Below the pieces are notes generated by a model. The model did no database searches. It saw only the letters and a program-made list of their open reading frames with translations, and was not told the origin of the DNA. The position numbers and the translations under genes are program-made. From Lojkania enalia (lineage: Eukaryota; Ascomycota; Dothideomycetes; Pleosporales), in NCBI GenBank assembly GCA_010094045.1, contig ML986590.1, positions 570,109 to 634,108 of the forward strand: a stretch of DNA of 64,000 nucleotides, written 5' to 3'. Shown in pieces: positions 34,690 through 45,990 of this stretch (position 1 is its first letter; each line of letters opens with the position of its first letter).

Positions 34690-36250
34690 TTATAAGATAT
34701 ATTATGGCTTAAGCTTATATAATAATATTAGATAATAGTAGGGAGTTCTAATTAATCCTAGAGTATATACTAAATACTAGAAGTATTAGTACTAGACTAT
34801 TTAAGCTAGTAGTATTATTAAAAAATTTAACTACTATTTAGAAGATACTTTTATTATTTATATAATCTCTAAGTTCTATTTTAAAAATATTATATATATA
34901 ATCGAGAGAAGTATATATATACTTAATCTTTCTTACTATCTAATATACTTTAACTAGTATCTACTTATAAGTAGCTCCTATAATCTTTATATAATTATAG
35001 AAGTCTTTTAATATAAATTTTATATTAGAATTATATATAATATAATTAGATAAGCTTTAGTATATATTAATCTAATACTTATAAAAGGTATTTTAAGTAT
35101 TTTATATAAATATAGACTTTAGAAATATAGTTACCTAGAAGAAAGTTCCTATATTAATAATATATAATATTAATAATAACCTTATAGTTAAAGTATAGGT
35201 TATCTTTAATAGAGAATTTAAATTAGTGTAGTACTAGGTTGTATAATTAATATATATAGTAGAACTTTTTAATTTTATCTAATATAGAAGTATTAATATT
35301 ATATCTAATATTTATTAGCATTTTATTTAGTCTCTTTATACGAGGGTATCTAAATCTATAGTAGAGGTAATAAAGTTTAGTCTTAGTAAAGAAAGATATA
35401 TTTTCTCTTTTACTAATATTAAAGAATAAGTATTTCTATTTATATATAACTAAGACTATAGTATTATCTTTATATACGATAATATTTAGTATATTATTAA
35501 AATATATACTAAGTTAGTTAATATTAGCTAAATAGAGAAGAAATAGTATTAATATATCTAGGATATAGTATATAATAGAGCTGATAGGATTATTAATCTA
35601 TATAGTACTAATTAATCCTTTTAAACTCTAGCTACTAAAACTAATATTTATTTAGCTTAGTATCTAGTTAATCTTTATATAAGAATTCTCTTATATATAA
35701 AACTTAAGTTATATTCTACTAACTATTAATACTTTAGTTGTACCTATATTCTATAGTTTACTTTAATAGACTATATAGTATTAGTTTTTAAAAATAAACT
35801 ATTTAGTATATTCTTTAAAATTAATATTATAAATATTCTTACCTATTATATAATAGGGGTATATAGTAGTAGTAGGATAATAGGCGGCTTCTATACCTTT
35901 TTTCTTATTTAGATTTAAATCTCTATCTTTATATAGATTATTATCTTTATATTTTAATTCCCTTTTAAATTTCTGAATATATATAATAATCTTTTTATAT
36001 AAGGGGGGTATATTATAAAGTCTCTTATATAAGATAATATATTAACGTATCGCTTATATATAATTAGAATAGGGATAGTTAGATAACTAGTATTCTTCCT
36101 TATAATAGACGAAGTACTTTTTTATATATATATCTCTTAATTTTAAGAAGAATTACTATATAAGAAGTTGTAGTTTATATAATCCCTTTAATCCTCTTTT
36201 ATATAGCTAATATTTATATATATAGAAGGTTAAATAGAATTTTTAATTTA
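34690..36250 (-). mobile_element. RIP-mutated Ty1/copia GAG-pre-integrase and integrase
   Basis: The minus strand reads, from right to left: NPISSIIYYILDILI; ISFFTKTKLYYLYYRFRYPR (copia 'FFTE-ELRRLHRRFGHP' GAG-pre-integrase); INTSILDKIKKFYYIYQLYN; FKFSIKDNLYFNYKVIINII (start of integrase, D of the catalytic triad in the V-D position altered); VVKFFNNTTSLNSLVLILL. Reverse transcriptase is not found downstream. Zinc-binding Cys/His positions are changed to Tyr. Confidence 0.68.
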
Positions 36251-36793
36251 TATAATATAAACTAGCTAGGTTCTATAAGTATATATTATTTTATCTATTA
36301 ATTATAACTTAAGGTACTATATATAAGTTATTAAATAAGGCTTTATATATAGGCTTAATTAAGAATATAGTCTATTTAAACTCTAATTATACTTAATATA
36401 CTTATATAACTATAGTATAGAATAGTACTCTACTCTAGAAGTTTATATTAAAAACTCTCTAAGTAAGAATAAGCTTATTAATTATAGTTTTAAAAACTTT
36501 ATATATAGACTTATTAGGGTTCTCTTATTAGTATTATATAAATATTATTATAGTCCAGTTTATTTTATACTAGTTATAGTTAATATTTATATTTAAATAC
36601 TAGTTAAAAAGTTTATATAGGGCTTTTTAGATATAACTAGAACTAATATTATAGAAATAGTATATCTATATATAATTCTTAAGAATATCTAAAAAGATAT
36701 TTATATATATAGATTTATTAATATTTAAATAATAGTATAGTTTAATAAATATTATAGCTTTATTAGCTAAGATATTATATAAGTAGCTAGTTG

Positions 36794-36894
36794 TTAGAAG
36801 TACAGCTCTATACTACTATACTACTACTACTAAAAGGTATAAATAATTAATATTACTAATTATAGATATAGAATAGTATATATACCCTTATATT
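36794..36894 (+). repeat. Short direct repeat, copy 1
   Basis: About 100 bp (AGCTCTATACTACTATACTA ... AATAGTATATATACCCTTAT) repeated at 37225-37325 in the same orientation with about 85-90% identity by eye. A (TA)n run lies between them near 37040. Confidence 0.65.
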
Positions 36895-37149
36895 ATCTCC
36901 CTTTTTAGTAGTATATACCCTAAACGCTTTAAGAGATATTATATATAAAGGTAGATATTAAGACTTTTAGCTCTATTAAATTAACCTTCTAATTATCTCT
37001 AGCTACCTTTTAAATATATCTATATAGATATACTTATATATATATATATATATATATATATACTAGACCTTCTAATAACTTTTAGTATAGTATTTAAAGA
37101 GGCTACCTTATACTTTAGCTTTATAAAAAGCTTATTAGACTAAACTAGC

Positions 37150-37215
37150 TCTTATATAACTCGAACTCGCAACCCTATAGTATCGCCTATTAACCCTATA
37201 TACTAGGTGATATTA
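37150..37215 (-). pseudogene. tRNA-like / SINE-like relic with A and B boxes
   Basis: The minus strand has TAGTATATAGG (37205-37195), a full match to the Pol III A-box consensus TRGYNNANNGG, and GTTCGAGTT (37166-37158), which matches the B box apart from a final C-to-T. Spacing is about 28 nt, near that of a tRNA gene. A T-arm can be drawn if C-to-T changes are reverted. Anticodon stem and acceptor are not convincing, so no amino acid is assigned. Sits between the two short direct repeats. Confidence 0.35.
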
Positions 37216-37224
37216 ATTATAATC

Positions 37225-37325
37225 TTAGAAGCACGGCTCTATACTATTATACTATTATAATTAAAAGGTACAAATAATTAATATTACTAATTATAGGTGT
37301 AGAATAGTATATATACCTTTATACT
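37225..37325 (+). repeat. Short direct repeat, copy 2
   Basis: Partner of 36794-36894; less mutated at several CA/TG sites (AGCACGGCTCT, GGTACAAATAA). Confidence 0.65.
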
Positions 37326-39438
37326 AGTATAATTATTCTTCTTTTTCTATACCTTTTAAAACTGTATAATCTTTTTAGAAGTAGGTTTCTCTAGTATATA
37401 TTTTTATATAAATAGTAGTTAGTATAGATTTAAATAGTAAAGTACTAGTATAGGTATAAAATACTTAATATCTAATATTATATATATATTAGTTAGTTCT
37501 AGTATAAATATTATATAGATTTAAATATTATATAATAGTATTTAAAATATGAATACTTAGAAGAGTAGAAGAGAAATAAGTTTAATCTTCTTTTAAGCTT
37601 AAAATCTTAAAGCTAGTATCTAAATATTATTAACCTTTACCTCTTATTTTAAAAAACAATTAATAGTAATAGATATATAAGGCGGGTATTATTTAATTTA
37701 GTTAGAAATAGTAACTTTAGTAATAAGAAAGTATTATAATTACTAGTTCTTTAAATATAATAAATATATTCTTAGAAGTCTAATATAGTAATAAGATAAG
37801 TTTTAGAAAATAACTATATAGGACTTAATCTATAAAAAAAATCTATTAACTTATATAGAAAGGTCTAAAACTACTAAGCCTAGTTTATTAAGTCTATTAA
37901 ATCTATTAGATCTACTCTAATAATACTAATACTTCTACTATTATTATATATATAGGCTATACTATACTTTATTATCTAACTAATTATTTTTCTAGTTTCT
38001 ATAGTCCTACTATTTATTATTTAATAGTTGGTTTATAATATATATTTACCTATTATTATCTTATTAGTCCTCGTTTAAATTAATCCTTATAGTAGCTAAT
38101 ATTAGATTAAGCCTAAACTATAAAAGTAGTATCTTTTAATATTCTATATTTATAATATCTACTCTTCTTTTTATAAGTTTATTTTAAAGCTCTTTAATCT
38201 ATTACCTAATTTATTCTATCTAGATATAATATTTTACTATTTTTAGTAGCTTATTCTAGCTTCTTATATATTTTATATAGGTGTACTATAGTATTATATC
38301 TATATTTTTCTATTTTAGGGTTAGTACTTTATATATTCTAGTAGATCCTACTTAATTTATATATATAACTCTATTCTTCTTTCTCTTCTTCTATTATATT
38401 AAAAGTTTAATACGAAAATATATTTACTTATAACTATTATACTAGTTACTTAATTCTTTTTTTAGATATTATAATAGATTTATCTTACTATTATTTAAAC
38501 TATTAGTTTATAAACTATTACTATTATAATAATATTATTCTTTCTTCTATATATAGAAAGTATCTTTCTTAGAGTCTATCCTATAATCTTTCTCTTACTA
38601 AAAGTACTCTTTACTATTTTCTAGTAAATATATTAAAGGTTTATAAGAAGTCTACTTCTACCTATTATAATTTTATAGCTATTAAGAAAGACGAGATTTA
38701 TTATTTTAAAAAGGCTGTATACTATTATTATACTATTCTTTCCCACCTAAAACATGCTAAAAAACGCATCTACTCTTTAGAGAAGTATAGTCTAGATCTT
38801 AGAAAATAAGAGGTAAAGCTAATAGAAGAGTAGGAGAGATTAGAAGAAGAGAAGAGAAGGTCTATTAGGTTTAAAACGTTTTCTACTATCGTTCCGAGCT
38901 TTATATAAGAGGCTTCTTCTATATTACTACTACTATTACTTTCTAACTGGACTCTTCTTAATAACCTATTATTCTAGTCTTCTAGTAGAACTTCTTTAAC
39001 TTTATAATATAGTTAGTTAGATTTTATACTAGTTTCTATAAACTTTCCTCTTATAAGTATCTTTTCTACTTTACTAGATATTTCTACTAACATCCGAACC
39101 GCTATCTTACTAGTATATATTCTACTTTATATTCCTATTCTAGTTCTATATTTATAGCTTCTTATAATAGTATATTATTTAATACTAGTTCTAGTTTTAA
39201 CTTATAAATACTAGGTATATTTTTATATTCTTTAATAGCTTTAGTTTAAAATTTATAGGTCTAATCTATTCTTTAATTAGAAATAGCCCTATCCTCTTAT
39301 AATCTAGCTTTTTTATAGGTCTCTTAGTCTTTAAATACCTGCAATATATGAGGTAGAACATGCGGAGTCATCTCGCATTAGTCTGGATTAGAGTCTCGCT
39401 TCCGCCGCAAGTACTAATCAACATAGTAATCCTTTATA

Positions 39439-39734
39439 AATTTGCCCGCGACAGCGCGCACGAGGCTAATAATGACTTCCTAGTATTAGATAGAGGTTAT
39501 GAGACTTAGGTAAAGCTATTCCATGGAAATTCGGAGTGGGAGAAGCTTGATGTTGGCGCTGTAGGAAGAGAAGCCTGTTACGCTTCGAAAGAAGGCGCTG
39601 TACAAATCAGACTCGGAGGCGATAATTCGAACGTAATTTTCGGGGAAGAGCAAGCTATCAGCATTTTGGATTAGCTACAGCAGATTATTTTTGTGGAATT
39701 AGAGCAATATTCCTTGTGCGCATGGGCTTTCTAG
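39439..39734 (+). pseudogene. Gene relic at the right edge of the AT block, two TAG stops
   Basis: Composition returns to normal at about 39345. The plus strand then reads FARDSAHEANNDFLVLDRGY-ET, TAG, VKLFHGNSEWEKLDVGAVGR, EACYASKEGAVQIRLGGDNS, NVIFGEEQAISILD, TAG, LQQIIFVELEQYSLCAWAF, TAG. The two internal stops are TAG where CAG (Gln) fits, as light RIP would produce. The family is not recognised. No start or upstream exon is left. Confidence 0.45.
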
Positions 39735-40073
39735 TTGCTGAAAGTCAAAATGCTCCTCCATTGTCTCGCTACACAGGGTGCCTCGCTACGCAGGAATGCA
39801 CGTTAAGAGTAAAAGCAACCTTAGAGAACAGTTCTCCTATATATAGGATGATATTTACTACCTCAAACCTAGCTAGGTTAAACCAGGGTCAATATATACC
39901 CACAATGCATAGTATCCAACGCTGACCGATCGAAAGACTTGCGACCCAGATCCCCCACAAAATTTCTTAAGGCATTCGAACACACCCGGCCTCGTTCTGA
40001 CCCCGAACTCCAGAATAATGTACTGCGTCTGAGCTCCTAACTTTCATCACAGGGGATAGAGTAGAGCTACATT
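39735..40073. other. Intergenic, 3' side of AAA ATPase gene
   Basis: Normal-GC sequence. A 69-codon frame here has no features. Presumed 3' UTR of the AAA ATPase. Confidence 0.4.
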
Positions 40074-42828
40074 CTATCCACCCCTCTCCCCAAACTCCTT
40101 TGCCCAATCCTCAAACTCTCTTAGACCCTTCCTGCTAACACTAGGTCTGATAGTCTGTAAACTAGCCTGAAAGTCCTCAAAGCGGATTGGCCTGATCTCA
40201 TCCATAGTCGTATGTAGTAATTTTTCACCCAAGCTGCGTAGCGGACCCATAGCAGCATCCTTCGCTAGGGCTGTGATATCAGAGCCGGAGAAGCCTTTAA
40301 ATAATCAGTATAAATAGCACTAAAAGGATATGCCTCATACCTTCAGTCATCTCCACCAACACGTCCATGTCTCGATCCGAGACTTCATGTTTCTGATGAC
40401 TCAACAACATTCTCAGCTGGCTCTTCCTCACATAATCCTCTGGCAAAGGAATATACTGCCTTCGAACAAATCTTCTTCGGGCCGCCTCATCAATGGCCCA
40501 GGGTAGATTGGTTGCAGCAAGGACAAGTACCCGACTGGCATCACCCCGTTCCTTGTCCTTATCGCTCTGCTCTCGCCCCGCTGCTGCCTTTGCAAGGTCG
40601 CTCCACTGAATCAAGAATTCGGTTTTGATACGTCTCGTGGCTTCGTGTTCGCCAGACCCAGAGCGTGAGGACAGAAGCGAATCAATTTCATCGACGAAGA
40701 TGATGGAGGGTGAGAGCATCTTTGCAAGCGCGAAAAGGGCGCGCACTAATTTCTCTGATTCTCCCAAAAACTTGGATGTGAGACTGCTCGCTGAGATGGC
40801 AAAGAAAGTGGATCTCGACTCTGTAGCTACTGCCCTGGCCAGCATTGTCTTCCCCGTACCTGGTGGACCGAAGAGTAACATCCCTCTTGCCGGCTCCCGT
40901 AAACCCATAAATAAATCTGGACGTAGGAACGGATAGACTACTGCCTCCTTTAATGCAGATTTGGCGACTTCAAGTCCAGCTACATCGTCCCAATGCACCT
41001 CATCGCCTTGAATAACTATCTCGTTCAAGATCTGTTGCGCTGCTTGCTTGTCAATGCCCCTTGGAAGGTTCTTCAGAATTCCATGAACGCGCTCTTTCCA
41101 CTCATCAGACTGTATATCAGACTCTTCAGCTTCAGTTGTAGGGGTAGAGGGTAAGTCCGCTCGGACGCTGTCTTCCCTTGCTTTTGCCTTCCTGCGACTT
41201 GGTAATCTTTGCTCGCTTCCAATGATGTTAGCTTCCTCTGTCACTATCGTGTCGGATGGCACGCTCTTTCTTGGCTTTGGTGCACTGCTATGGTTTGGTG
41301 AAGACCGCTGACGAGGAGGCGCCTGCACTGGTCTTCTACTTCCCACCCCCTCGCGGGATCCAATCCTATCGGAATCTAGATCGGACCAAGACCGCGCGGC
41401 AGCCGAAGACGCAAGGATACGAGAGTCTAGCGCAACAGTAGGATACTCGTTTCCATTAGCGAGTAGCCCCGAATTACTACTTTGACTGCCTTTTATTCGG
41501 TCTAGATCCAGCGAGCGAGTCTGAGAAGGGTGCGTCGGCGAATTTTTCCGAGCTAGCAGGGGTTTCAGTGTTATATTTTCCCATTGCTCTTCTGATGTTG
41601 GCATTGAGTAAGAGCTGAAGCTCAAGCCTTCTCCCGTACGGAAATAGAATGGTGCCTGTGTTTGTGCCTGATGTGACACTTGCGTTCGAGCTGTAGAGCT
41701 CAACGCCTCGGGATCGGGCTTAGGACTGGGTTTGTCAGAGGAAGGTCGACTCGAGTTTGAAATAGATTCCCTGCTTGCTTGGTTGCCCAAGTAGAAAGGT
41801 CGACTGGAGCTTGTCGTGGTGTTGGATTCCCAAGCCTGGGTTGCGGCCTTTGCAGCAGCCGGGGGCTGGGATTTTAAAGAACTGGCTATCCTGGATGATG
41901 GCAGCCTGCTGCTGTCCCTCCCAGGCCGCAACGTCCTCAGCATCCGACCTTTCTTCTCCGGCGAGGGCGTGCGCGAATCCTTCTTGTGCTTAGGGGAGAG
42001 AGTGAGGCCATTGAATGACTGTGGTATGCTGTTCGGGCGAGACGATTCGGTATTGGAGCTCTTTCGCGGCTGCAGCGATGGGCGGTGCAGGAGCGGCGGC
42101 CGATAGAGGTCTGTGTAGTCGACGGGCGGTACTGTGCCGCCCCCAAGCCATCCAGCAGCGGTAGTGTCGCCCGGTGTACGGCTTGGGCCGCGGGAAGGAG
42201 GGGTGGGCGCCGGGTTCGCGTCAGTTCCTGGCGAGGGAGATGGAAGGCTCTCGGTTGCTTCTTCGCGGCTGCGCTTCAGAGCCTCCAGCAGGTCTACCCG
42301 CTCCTTGCACTGGAGCTCCAGCTGATGCAGCGAGTCCTGGAGCGCTTTCTCCGTCTCGGACCTGGGGCGGTAGTTGGAGGGGATGCGGTGGGCATTATGG
42401 TAATAGATTTGGTCAAGGGCACTCTTCCACGAACGCAGAGCTTCGGCCTCGTTGTTCTGCAGCGTATCATGGGTCAGTCCAACAGCAAGTAAGGAACCGA
42501 GGAGGGAGGGGGCAGACCTGGCTTTCGAAATAGACGGCCGTCGAGCATGTGAGGAAGCAGTCGTCGTATGTCTTCTGCATTGACGTCGAGGGATTTGCGC
42601 GCATCATGGGTGTCGTGGATGGCTGAGTGTGTCTCCACGCCAGACAGGAAGAGGAGGCGGCGGCGGGGCGCGCGTGATGGCGGTGTTAATTGAGATATAC
42701 CCGCTTACACTTGTAGGTGGTAGGCCCTCGTACAATGGTGTAGTAGGTCTGTAGGGAACGGGCGAGGCTGGTGGTCGTGGCTTCTCAGCGCTCGTGACGT
42801 ACTTGGTAGCGCCGTTTCCATTCCCCAT
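40074..42828 (-). CDS. AAA ATPase of the meiotic clade (Yta6/Sap1/spastin-fidgetin-like)
   Basis: ATP-driven hexameric remodeller. Yeast Sap1/Yta6 relatives act at the cortex/cytoskeleton; animal relatives sever microtubules, but severing is not shown for this one. Four exons: 42828-42709, 42574-42518, 42456-40341, 40294-40074; 837 aa. N-terminal MIT-like helices ([44 protein letters not shown]-type repeat of Leu/Glu) span about 41-130. A long Ser/Pro-rich disordered region follows. The AAA core (about 515-835) has Walker A GPPGTGKT (589-596), Walker B IIFVDEID (644-651), sensor/arginine-finger region [19 protein letters not shown], and a Vps4-type end [15 protein letters not shown]. The first-exon model ([20 protein letters not shown]) depends on a 134-bp intron and is the least sure part. 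Confidence 0.88.
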
Positions 42829-43596
42829 GGGCTGGCTGCGCACCTCTGCTGCATGTGTGGGCGGGCGTGGTGAGCCTTGGGGGGTTGCAGGACGCAGAGC
42901 CAGCAATCAGACCGCGGTCAAACCTCGCTGGCAACAGGCAAAGCCTAGGGCTGGCAGAGGGCAATGAACAGCTGGTGGCGTGCATGTGTACCCATGTGTG
43001 TAAGTCAAAGTGTGTCGGAGGTCCGGTCCGCGGTTCACGCCTTTATTGATAGGGAGCGACCTCTGCTGCGAGATGCTTGCCTGACATCACCATCCATCTC
43101 CCTCTGCAACACAGCTCACGAGTATCTGCGGCGCTCGGGTGTGGACTATTGACCGCCGGCATCCTCAAATCTTGCCTAGAACTGAGTACCAACCATGGTC
43201 ATATGCTCCGTCCATCCTTCTCCTGCCCTTCCGCTATTCATCATGAACGTTGTAAATAGTTTGCAGAAAGCTAACTTCATTTGTCCTATATGATACAAGA
43301 TGCATGGTTGTCGTCCACACCTACCCCCACACGAAGAAGAAATCCTAGGTATGCCGCCCGATGGCCGGTTATGCCATCAAGAAGGCCTCTATCGCCCACA
43401 AAATGAGTATCACAATAGCCCGTGTTTCCGCGACGGCCCAAGAGCTCAGACTTCGCTTTAACTTTAGACGCGAACATTTTCAAATCCTTCGCAGGGCCTC
43501 AGCTCGAACCGCTTACATTCCCATATGGAGCTTGGATGGAGCCACTTTAGCTGGCGATGGAATCCATACTGTCTTGCCCCGGACACTTCGTGCAAA
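42829..43596. other. Intergenic, between AAA ATPase start and mitoferrin stop
   Basis: About 770 bases; AAA promoter on the left, mitoferrin 3' UTR on the right. Short frames overlap on both strands without domains. No repeat seen. Confidence 0.4.
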
Positions 43597-44866
43597 TCAA
43601 GGCGTCTCCCCTCGAGCGATGAAAAAAGCTTTTGCCATTTCGTATGCAGACCTGTTAGTTCGCTCGTTAGCAGCCTGTTGGCAGATTACGAGTCAAAGCA
43701 TCCCTTACCAGCAAATTGCAGTGCTGGGCATGGTTGTTATTATCCTAGGCTTCAGTCCTCTGAAATAGCCTCTATATCCATTCCTTCTTTTTATAATCTT
43801 AGCAGCTTCCCATAACCCGGAAACGTTTCGTAATTCTGGATCCGCGGCATTCCCCCTTGTTTGTAATGTCGTCTTGATAACATCTAAAGGAGTAGTCAGT
43901 CCTGCCGCAAAGCCACCAGCCAATCCCCCTGCTGTGCAGTGCGTGTAAGGGTCATATCTGCCGGTCGGGTTCATGACCTTGGAAATCGATTCGTACGCCA
44001 TGAATTGCAATGCCGTGAATGGCACTGTCATGCAAAGAGTCGTCGGGTAAGAAACGTAAAATGCCGTCCATCCTTCGGTGCGAAGCACCTCCTTCGCGCA
44101 CTGAGGTACTGATTTATAGACGGAGCCGTGCAATTGCATGCGTTGCTTGATAACTGCTCGAATTAGGACTTACACGCAGAGACTAGGGGGTTAGACTTGC
44201 CGTCGAAAGGGTTCATCAAAGCGTCGCTTGCAATGGTTGCTGCTGCACCACTAGCCGCTATTTCGAGTTAGCGCTTTGACATGAGTGAAGTCTTCTACCT
44301 CTCCGCCTTTACCGTACCAGCTGCTACAGGATGATGCTCATCCTTGCCGCCCTCATTTCCGCCTAGGGCATGCTTGACAGCTTCATATGATGCAAAGTAT
44401 ACGGCATGAGCGGGCCCTGCTCCCAGAACAACGCTTGATAGGCCTCTCCATAGTGTTCTAAAGCCTTCGGCTCTTGAGATGGTGATCATAGCATTGGATA
44501 TTCCAGAGTAGACGGCGGTAGGGGTTGGGTTGACGACCTGCATGCGAGTCTTCGGCTAGTCAGTAAGGGATTGTGCGCTTATCGCGAGGGGGAAGAAGAA
44601 TGGCACACCTTTAGAAGATCGATGGGATACATCACCGAGTGCTCCTGGTCCATGGTCAGTGGCCACACAGCGTTAACGGGGCTTTGCGACGCACGGCAAT
44701 GCCGGCGAACGCGCCTGCGATCATGTTCGAGGTGAGCGAGAAGTTCGGCGGTAAGGACTCATAGCTGGAGAGTTAGTTAGAGATCGTGTATCAATGGGTA
44801 TTGCGGGCGTTGAGAGCTATACTCATGTTCAACTTCTTCCACACCCGTTCGCTCATGGGTGGCCAT
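43597..44866 (-). CDS. MRS4: Mitoferrin, mitochondrial iron carrier (MRS3/MRS4)
   Basis: Inner-membrane SLC25 carrier that imports iron for Fe-S and heme synthesis. Seven exons: 44866-44823, 44764-44695, 44644-44609, 44549-44318, 44257-44201, 44153-43709, 43651-43597; 312 aa, the usual carrier length. Three carrier signatures are visible: YPIDLLKTRMQVVNP, NPFDVIKQRMQLHG and TPLDVIKTTLQTRG. The start MATHERTGVEEVEHDYESLP is fixed by splicing to the first repeat (NMIAGAFAGIAEHSVMYPID). Intron 5 (44200-44154) begins GCAAGT, a GC-AG intron splitting the Val codon of the second signature; no GT donor nearby keeps the frame. All other introns are GT-AG (50-60 bp). MRS3-like and MRS4-like cannot be separated. 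Confidence 0.94.
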
Positions 44867-45990
44867 AAATAGACCGCGCTCCGGCGAATCCAGTTCGGCA
44901 AGTAATGGTGAGAAAAGGACGATAGTGCTTAATGATACTAAAGAAGCTCTTTTAAGCGTAGGGCCGTGGACGATGAGGATAGGATGGGCAATGTGTGAAG
45001 CTAGAGTCACACTTCTACAATGTAAAAGTAGATAGTTTAGGCTAGGCATCGGAGGAAACCATGGACAATGCCGACTTTCCGTCACCGCGGCTTTATTCCC
45101 TCCCCCGCGCCAGGTTCGTGAATAACCCACCAGCGCCTTCATCAATTTGCATAGCCATTTGACATGAAGGATAGACATGTCGGATGCTATCCTTGCGCTT
45201 ACGCTTCGAAGGTTGAGACTGCCCCGGCTCCCGTTTGAATACCTTTACTGGGCGGCCTCTTTGATTTGTGCGAATCTTACTTTTTCTGTTATGTGTCCGG
45301 CGGATGAAAGACGGGGGCTGACATAGATTCCCGCTCAGCAATAATGGCCTGGACCTAGACTTGGAGAACCCTTTCACTTCCTACTGTTTGGTTTGGGGTT
45401 TCTAACGGCCGCAGAACGGCCGAGCCCGAAATTGCCGACCAACAAGTATGAGCCGCGGAGAAGTACTTTGGCTGATGCAATTGATTCAGAGAAACAGGCA
45501 TCGGAGATGTACGGTTTGAAAGCATCTTTTTTGGGTAGATTAGAATGATTTATGTGGGATTCACTTGTTTACTATGATAGTATCTTGTCAACAGCGAGGA
45601 GATGTCAAACACCCTTGGGCTGGCCAGTGCTGGCGCTTACTGTGGAGGTCTGCGGGCGCATACACCCCTCCTCTATCTATTTGATGCGATATCAAATGTC
45701 CCAAATAGGTAATGCGGTGGTTACATATGTCAAATGGAATGATTGCAATCCGACCTATTGTCATGTCCAAGTTCGTACGGTCCACTCCCTGCCGCGATCT
45801 CAACATATGATACAAACAAAAACCTATGTGATTTTACATTCCCCCACGTGGGGTATCTTACACGTACAACAACATGAAGTTAGTGGCCGTAAATGGTGAG
45901 TTATCCCCTAGATAGCGATGGAACAGTCATACCGAGAAGGATATCGCGGAATAGTCGGCGACGCAGGATTCTGCATAATCCAGGTACTAT
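44867..45990. other. Intergenic, mitoferrin promoter and AsnRS 3' side
   Basis: About 1.1 kb. A frame of 115 codons at 45552-45899 overlaps another on the opposite strand and shows no domain or codon preference, so I leave it out. No RNA gene or repeat seen. Confidence 0.4.

Larger units (their letters stand above)
25290..39345. repeat. 14-kb RIP-degraded AT-rich transposon block
   Basis: A sharp composition change: G and C become scarce, TA very frequent, CA and TG almost absent, and no open frame of 60 codons survives in any of the six frames. Translated conserved domains show Gln codons turned to TAG and Cys to Tyr, as expected of C-to-T change at CpA on both strands (RIP). Constituents recognised: gypsy-A 3' part, gypsy-B pol, an LTR pair, a pogo transposase end, a copia integrase and a tRNA-like relic. 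37400-39345 remains unassigned. Confidence 0.9.

Noticed and set aside
36930..37075. (TA)n run as a possible origin or centromere signal.
   Set aside because: A short AT microsatellite within RIP-mutated sequence is expected by composition alone.
25290..39345. CRISPR-like regular spacing or centromeric satellite in the AT-rich block.
   Set aside because: Repeated elements are few, long and transposon-derived; no short regularly spaced units.
42886..43259. Cluster of 60-66-codon frames upstream of the AAA ATPase.
   Set aside because: Mutually overlapping and Arg/Ser/Cys-rich; treated as promoter and leader sequence.
45552..45899. 115-codon plus frame downstream of AsnRS.
   Set aside because: Opposed by an equally long minus frame; no motif.
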